The position numbers were made by a program, and so were the translations under genes. A stretch of DNA of 64,000 nucleotides from Hansfordia pulvinata (lineage: Eukaryota > Ascomycota > Sordariomycetes > Xylariales): assembly GCA_006538405.1 (NCBI GenBank), contig BJKQ01000032.1:1-64000 (forward strand), in the 5' to 3' direction. Position 1 is the first letter of the stretch; every line of letters starts with the position of its first letter. Below the pieces are notes generated by a model. That model saw nothing but the letters and a program-made list of their open reading frames with translations. It did no database searches and was not told the origin of the DNA. This document shows positions 58,675 to 64,000 of this stretch, in pieces.

Positions 58675-59798
58675 TTCATCATCGTCCTGAAAGTCATGCG
58701 TTGGAAGAAAGATTCAATTTCAATTTCAATATGAAGAAGAAAAAGAATTACAAATCTAACAACGTAGAAGTGGTATGAATTATTCTTGTAATAAAATCAT
58801 TCCCATAATTCGCCTTCTTTACTGGATGATCTGCCTTTATATCGTAAGACCTGTCAGCGTAATCACTTCCTAAAAGTTCTTCGCCCTTGCATTCATTCTT
58901 GATGCAGGGAAAATTTAACATGGGGATGTATGCTAGCATTATCACATTGTAATCCGTCCCCGTCGGGGTTCATTCTACTCGTGTCTTTAAGGCCCCGCGC
59001 TTCTTCCTCTTAGAGTTCATCATGCATTAGGTTCCGCCATTCGTCTGAAATTAGAACAGGTATGGTAGGGATGACCCGTCCAAGCTGAAATCTGCTAAAG
59101 CCACGTGCAGCGCCTGGTTAGACTGACCTTTGCCGCCCACCACCACCACATTAGTCTGATGCAATTAGTAGCTCGTGCTGTCTACGAAGCCCTTAGTGGC
59201 CTCAGAGAGCAGAGAACAGTCCTTCATGCAATCACAATACAACAGCCCTGGTACAACAGCCCTGGGACCATATCGTCGGCGTTTAAAGGCACTTCTTTAA
59301 GAAGCCAGGACTTGATAGATTTTGGATGATCAGAAGCAATCGCCTCGGCCTTGCGATACATCTGGTCGTGTAAAAAATCTTGAGTGTGGTCCATTTAGTG
59401 CTGCAGCGTCTAGACGCGCATATCAGGGTGTTTCAAGAACAGGACGGCTGCTTCAATTACAGAATAGGAAAGTTGATATATCTTAGCTTTGATTCAGCTT
59501 AGGACGAGCAAATGAAGCAGAAGAGTGAAGGGAATGATGGCAGGAGTTTGGCTGGCTGAACGTTGGAAGGTGAACTTTTGTGAGGGCAACCCTGACCCGA
59601 TTCCAGAGAAGATCTCCACCATCTGCGAATATAGGACCAGTGTATTGTTTTGGCGCTCTGATAAGATCGTGAGAGTTCGCAAGCGCTAGATATGGGCTTT
59701 ATAGACTATTTACCCGGCTTGGAGGTATCTATCCCAGTTAGTTCGTGTATCTGACTAGTCGGAAACTCTATTTTCGCTTCAATTAGGTAACTAGATTT
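58675..59798. other. AT-rich, no gene seen
   Basis: Short frames only; no motif recognised. Confidence 0.4.
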
Positions 59799-60167
59799 TC
59801 AATATGTCTTCTCCTTTTCTGTTGTACCCCGCCTCTTGCGCTGATCGGACTTCAACCTTTCATAAGCAACGTTCTTTTTCTGACCGCACCGTCTCAAGGT
59901 GGGTTGCCCGTTTTCATGAGGCCATGCCACCGTCTGTTTCCGCTGTTCGTCAAAGACTAACCATCCTGATTCATAAAACTCAGGCGAGTCGTATCCGTAA
60001 ACACCCATTTTAATTGGTAGGAAACAAAACCGTTCTGCCAACTCATTAAGGTACGTCTCTTCGACAATATGATCTGGGACGCGGGCGCGTAATGGCCCGG
60101 TCGAGGTGCCAATGACCATAGACCGTAGACACAAGGCTGCCGCTGTGAGGAAAGCTTGATTCTTCAT
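59799..60167 (-). CDS. small protein with signal-peptide-like start
   Basis: A 122-codon frame from ATG 60167 starts MKNQAFLTAAALCLRSMVIG, a plausible signal peptide, and continues with an acidic, aromatic-rich stretch (ETYLNELAERFCFLPIKMGVYGYD) and a Lys/Arg-rich end. Three cysteines in all. No intron is required and no family is recognised. The basic tail may be read-through past a missed intron. Confidence 0.42.
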   Translation of the reverse strand: MKNQAFLTAAALCLRSMVIGTSTGPLRARVPDHIVEETYLNELAERFCFLPIKMGVYGYDSPEFYESGWLVFDEQRKQTVAWPHENGQPTLRRCGQKKNVAYERLKSDQRKRRGTTEKEKTY

Positions 60168-60169
60168 AC

Positions 60170-61545
60170 TTATGGTACTAAGGAATTATTAAGAGTGATG
60201 TAGAGGTGACAAACAATTTTCGAGAAGGATATATAATGTCCAATTTCCCAATGACGATGCTCCTTTGTGCCTTATCATCAGAAGGTCCTCAGCATGTTGA
60301 TGACTTTATACCTTCACAACAGCATTGAGAGTAATCAAACAAGGATTTCAAGCGGCCATCAGGGTACATGACAAATAATGAAGCGCTGGCGTGTATGCGA
60401 TGGGTTGGCAGCTTGTATATCCACGTCCGAGTTGACCGTCATCATCTCCTGGCCGAAGCAGTTTGACTAATATACGCTCCTAACATTGTTCAAGACTGCT
60501 TCCTGGTTCAGTCGATGGTTATTCTGGCCGTGGGTCTTCACACCAGCGGCGAACGCACTGCGGCCAACGAAGTCATGGACGACACTGAAAGGATAGCCGG
60601 CATAGCCGGTCTGCGATGAACAATCATCCAAAGGTCACAACAGAAAGATTACTGCGTTTGATCATCTCTGCAACTGGGCGATGGGTGCTCTGGAGGGGCT
60701 TGGGAGGTTTGGCGGCTGGTTGTGTATGCGTCACCCCAATACCGGAGTCCCCAAATTCCGCTTAACAGTTACCATGAAGATTTCGCACCGCCATCTGGGT
60801 TCACGTGCTGAGAGACGTGTGGCCTGGCCGATTCCTGGGAGTATCATTTGTAGGAATTGTGTTGTTTTGCTCATGGAGCGTTGCTTTTTGACTCGGCCAT
60901 ACTGTGGGCAGCTAGGCACGGCATTTGCAACGATCCGACCCAGGCTTACCAAATTTGCTTCTGCATGCGCTTGTGTGAGGACCTTGTAGGCAACGAGAAT
61001 ACATTGCCTCGGAGCATGGTCTTTTGTTCATGGAAATAGCCGGACTTTCTGATGCAGTCGCTGCTCTTCAAACATTTACGCTGTTGGGAGTTCGACAGAG
61101 AGCTCCCATGCTATTAGGCTACAAGTCAGCCTGCAAGACCTTGGGGCATAAGGTCCTGGATCGGAACGCGGCCAGTGATGAGGTGAGTGATGAGACAACG
61201 AGACAGACGACACAGTACCGATAGGCATCCAGAAAATCGAGAAAGGCTTCCCGGTCGGAGAGGTAGCCAAAGATAGCCGGACACGATGGGGACAGAAATG
61301 TTTAGAGTCTCCTCCCTCGCCGCACCAAGGATAACAATTACATCCGAACCTCAGATCTTCGAACACCTCACCAGACATTGACAAGAAGATGTGTTACAAT
61401 CTCCCATGTAAATGGTCCGTAATGAGCCTCGCATTGCTCAATGGGGCGCAACCACTTGTGATGATTCTACTACTAATACACCAAGTCATCACGAGTTGAT
61501 CGGCCGAAATCTGGAAAAACATTCGCATCACCAATACAATTGGCC
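60170..61545. other. no supported gene
   Basis: Several short frames on both strands, including a minus-strand frame starting at 61384 that is rich in Cys, Pro and His. None has a recognised motif. Confidence 0.4.
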
Positions 61546-61635
61546 GGCCGTATGGCGCAATGGTCACAAGTGCCTGGCAGCTCTTTCGATGCGCCGTGGG
61601 ATCGAGAGAGAGAGGGTTCGAATCCTTCTACGGCC
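61546..61635 (+). tRNA. tRNA-like sequence (SINE head, not a normal tRNA)
   Basis: A perfect 7-bp acceptor stem (GGCCGTA with TACGGCC), an A-box (TGGCGCAATGG) forming a D-arm, and a B-box (GGTTCGAATCC) with a 5-bp T-stem. The middle does not form a standard anticodon arm. Instead CTCTTTCGAT and ATCGAGAGAG pair over 10 bp. The D-arm resembles that of arginine tRNAs. It is therefore probably a tRNA-derived polymerase III promoter. Confidence 0.5.
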
Positions 61636-62133
61636 CCCTTTGACCCGGCTGGTGCAAGTCGTCAGTTAGGCACACCGACAAGTGGGTGGGGTCGGGCGCA
61701 GAGCCCGACCCTTCACGGTCCCAGCACCCACACCGACCCATCACTGGCGGGTTTTTCCCCCCTGTGGTTTTCCCCGCCAGCAGGCACCAACTCCGACATT
61801 CCACACCCACACAATCCGTTGTCACGACTGAACGGCAACTGGCTTGTCGTGACGCGCCGAAGATTTGAGGATTTTACGGGCGGATGCGCATGGATAGGAC
61901 TTTTGGCCTGGCGAAATCGAATTTGGGTCCCGACAACCTCAAAGCACAACAAGATTTAGGGCTGGCTGGCTGCATCCAGACGGTCGCAATAACGGGGATA
62001 GGCACATGCGCGACGTACAGAATGTATTTACCGACTCCTCCACAACCCTGCGATGTACGGCTCTGGGAGGCGTGGCAGTCCCTTCTAGGGACGGAACCCA
62101 CGTTAATCGCAATCAATCAATCAATCATCAATC
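61546..62133 (+). mobile_element. probable SINE with tRNA-like head and LINE-like tail
   Basis: The head (61546-61635) is tRNA-like. The middle (about 61640-61950) is unrelated GC-rich sequence with a strong hairpin (GTCGGGCGCAGAGCCCGAC, near 61692). The stretch 61957-62025 matches the LINE 3' region at 34212-34286 (GACGGTCGCAATA, CGGGGAT, GCGCGACG, ACAGAATGT shared). The element ends in AATC repeats at 62105-62133. Head plus body plus partner-LINE tail plus simple-repeat end is the layout of tRNA-derived SINEs. No target-site duplication was found by eye. Confidence 0.55.
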
Positions 62134-62149
62134 TACAGCATCCGAGCCG

Positions 62150-62705
62150 GGGACACAACAACAGGACCTACCATGGCATGGGCCGAGTAGGGCGCGCAGG
62201 CGTGGTCCATGCGAAGATTTGTGGAGCGCTGCAGGGGCTCGCAGCGGCTCGGGCGATTGGTCCTACTGACCACATCTACGTGTATCTTGATAACACATCA
62301 GTGGTGGACGGGCTCGAGGGGACACCTCCCGAGTCCTCACAGGCCATCTTCTTACGCTTCCAGTAGATGGCGCGGTCGCACCCGAAGGGCATAATCGTCA
62401 AATGGATCCTCGGCCATTGCGATATTGAAGGCAATGAAGTGGCCGACTGGCTGGTTAGAGAAGGTGCCATAATGAACTTGGTTTACGACGACCCGCCAAC
62501 AGCTGCGTGGGTGAAGAGTCGTATGAGGCAGGTCAATGGAGGGGACTTCAAGTCCTGATGGAATGATCAGGCCAAACCGCGATACCAAAAGTTCCATCGA
62601 CGTCCAGCGATTTCGAGACAACTTGCCTATTTTTGACTGGACACGATACTGCGGCTGCGAGCAGCACGCAGTGGCCATGGCGACTTGTGCAATATCCCCA
62701 AACCC
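62150..62705 (+). mobile_element. LINE RNase H remnant
   Basis: The frame reads the RNase H domain of a non-LTR retrotransposon: GALQGLAAARAIG, YVYLDNTSVVDGLEG (catalytic Asp), then GHCDIEGNEVADWLVREGA and the AAWVKSRMRQVNG segment. It carries stops at about 62366, 62556 and 62634. It overlaps in content with the 33.7-34.2 kb copy but reaches further 5'. Homology ends near 62700. Confidence 0.75.
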
Positions 62706-63132
62706 ATTTTGGTTTTTGTGAGTGGGGGCCGTGATGGCATCGTGCGCGCCGGCTTCGTAGCAGCCAGCTGTATCCGTCATCTCTCTGATCTTCGGCAGTC
62801 GGGAAACGGGTGTTGTTCTTGTCGCGCGGCTCGTGAATGAGCATGGGTCGTGCTTGAGATTTCCGGGAACGTTGAATTTTACCATCACCCATTAGATGCA
62901 GGTAGTCATAAATCGAGTGGTTGGTTGAAAGATGAAGTCTATCGTGGATTCCGTTCCCGTTGGAGCATGCCATGCTTCCCTGTGCCATACATCGTAAAAT
63001 TTGGAAAAATCGGTATTATCCACTTCTGGTCGCGCACGTGCCCATCCACGCTTTTGCAGAGGTTTTATCAGGTCGCTTGTCCGTAGAAATGCTCTTGTCT
63101 CATTTAAAGCATATCCCTGTCGAGTAGCGACT
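62706..63132. other. no supported gene
   Basis: Frames on both strands without recognised motifs; possibly decayed sequence next to the ankyrin remnant. Confidence 0.35.
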
Positions 63133-63501
63133 CTACCTAACGCTAACGCTAAGCTTGTCCAGCAGCACCTGCGCAATTTTGTCCTGTGCTTTCAGTGAAG
63201 CAGCCTGGAAAACACTGCTATAGTAACCGCGCTGCGTGTCGGTATCACCGCCCCTATCCAGCTGCATCAAAACAACCTTGTCGTGCCCTCTTACTGAGGC
63301 GGAATGGAGAGCTTCTCGTAGAATCCGCCACGCACGTGGGCGTGGGCGCCGTTGTGCTTGAGCATTTGCACGGATCTGGCCAGGCCACCAAAATTTATTT
63401 AATACAGTGGCTTGGTGATCACGTGCTTTGATAGACTTGTAATTCGAGTTTGAAAAAAAGCGAGCATGATGTCTTGGCACATAACCTTCTATACCTTGCA
63501 A
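63133..63501 (-). pseudogene. ankyrin-repeat remnant
   Basis: A minus-strand frame includes LREALHSASVRGHDKVVLMQLDRGGD and then FQAASLKAQDKIAQVLLDK, two degenerate ankyrin repeats (A-S-x-x-G-H-x-x-V-V-x-x-L-L spacing). No flanking repeats remain in frame. Confidence 0.45.
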
Positions 63502-63689
63502 AAGTGGTGGTGAAATTGTTCAACTTGTATTTCAACGAGACTGAATAATTGTGAACAGACCATCCGCACGGTGCGAATGAAAAAATCTACCAATTTGAAA
63601 CATATCGGTCATAGTACTGCCCAACCATCATTATCGGGTCGGAACAATCCGAAAGTCTGGCTTGATGCATCTCGTTCTGCGTTTGTGAC

Positions 63690-64000
63690 TCAGGCGGGTG
63701 CAGCATAACTTTCAATCGTGGGTATTAGGAATGAGTTCCAACCGATCAGTTCTCGGTGTCCAAAATATAACGGCTTGGGCATCGATATACCACGACAATT
63801 GATGCCAGGACCCTGTGCAACCAGTGTTCGAAATCTCGTCGATGCAAGTAAAAGAATCTGGGCGAGTGGTGTTGGAGATGCAAGATCCTTGACCTTGTTG
63901 AATGCAGCTTGGCGGACTTTCTTTACTATGAGATTTAAGGTGTCACGCTGCAAGAACCAATGTGGATCACGATGCCTCTCTTGCAACAGCGGTAGACTCC
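63690..64000 (-). pseudogene. deaminase copy 3, C-terminal part, runs off the window
   Basis: This matches 16240-16560 of the deaminase gene (LPLLQERHRDPHWFLQRD, VRQAAFNKVKDLASP, NCRGISMPKPLYF, then RELIGW and 13 further residues to a stop). The RDILNE duplication of copy 1 is absent, and TGG stands where copy 1 has TGA. The zinc-site region would lie beyond position 64000, so whether this copy is intact cannot be judged. Confidence 0.75.

Noticed and set aside
61546..61635. Functional tRNA gene
   Set aside because: Acceptor, D- and T-arms are good, but no normal anticodon arm can be folded, and the sequence is linked to a LINE-like tail and AATC repeats.

Overview
The window looks like an accessory, repeat-rich stretch of a filamentous ascomycete (Pezizomycotina) genome. 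The evidence is many short introns, most of them 52-56 nt with GT-AG ends and CTAAC/CTGAC-like branch sites, together with fungal-type families: an SRPK-like kinase, a fungal rhodopsin-type membrane protein, a ferric reductase, an OTT_1508-type deaminase, a maltose/galactoside O-acetyltransferase and small secreted proteins. Long stretches have no recognisable gene. No species is claimed.

Left part (1-22 kb): a C2H2-JmjC gene with one frameshift (0.7-2.2 kb), a broken repeat-rich gene (2.9-5.0 kb), an intact four-exon SRPK-like kinase (8.1-9.5 kb), a small two-exon gene (10.6-11.0 kb), and a HerA-like ATPase and an OTT_1508-like deaminase transcribed divergently (12.8-16.5 kb). A short-chain dehydrogenase lacking its catalytic Tyr/Lys (17.8-18.8 kb) and a C2H2 gene (20.6-21.6 kb) follow.

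Middle (23-45 kb): a small secreted protein gene, then a second, decayed copy of the C2H2-JmjC plus repeat-rich gene unit. It runs directly into a patchwork of a deaminase fragment, a kinase exon-1 fragment and a 5'-truncated ferric reductase (27.7-29.9 kb). Next is a roughly 4-kb inverted duplication with arms at 29.6-33.6 and 39.4-43.2 kb. The left arm has an intact 793-aa protein with a coiled coil, an ExK nuclease-like motif and a C-terminal kinase-like domain (a Crinkler-type architecture). The right arm has its broken copy. Between the arms lie LINE remains, an intact rhodopsin-type gene and an ankyrin remnant. A spliced O-acetyltransferase follows at 44.3-45.3 kb.

Right part (46-64 kb): a third decayed copy of the C2H2-JmjC unit, a divergent paralogue fragment, and then a gene-poor, partly AT-rich zone with three candidate secreted-protein genes. 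One, at 55.5 kb, is a two-exon, six-cysteine peptide precursor with a Lys-Arg processing site. The window ends with a probable SINE (tRNA-like head, tail shared with the local LINE), a LINE RNase H remnant, an ankyrin remnant and the C-terminal end of another deaminase copy.

Main theme: a small set of families (JmjC unit, deaminase, kinase, nuclease-kinase, LINE, rhodopsin) recurs as whole, broken or fragmentary copies. Several are of types associated with biological conflict or effector biology. All functional statements rest on motif reading by eye; no database search was possible.
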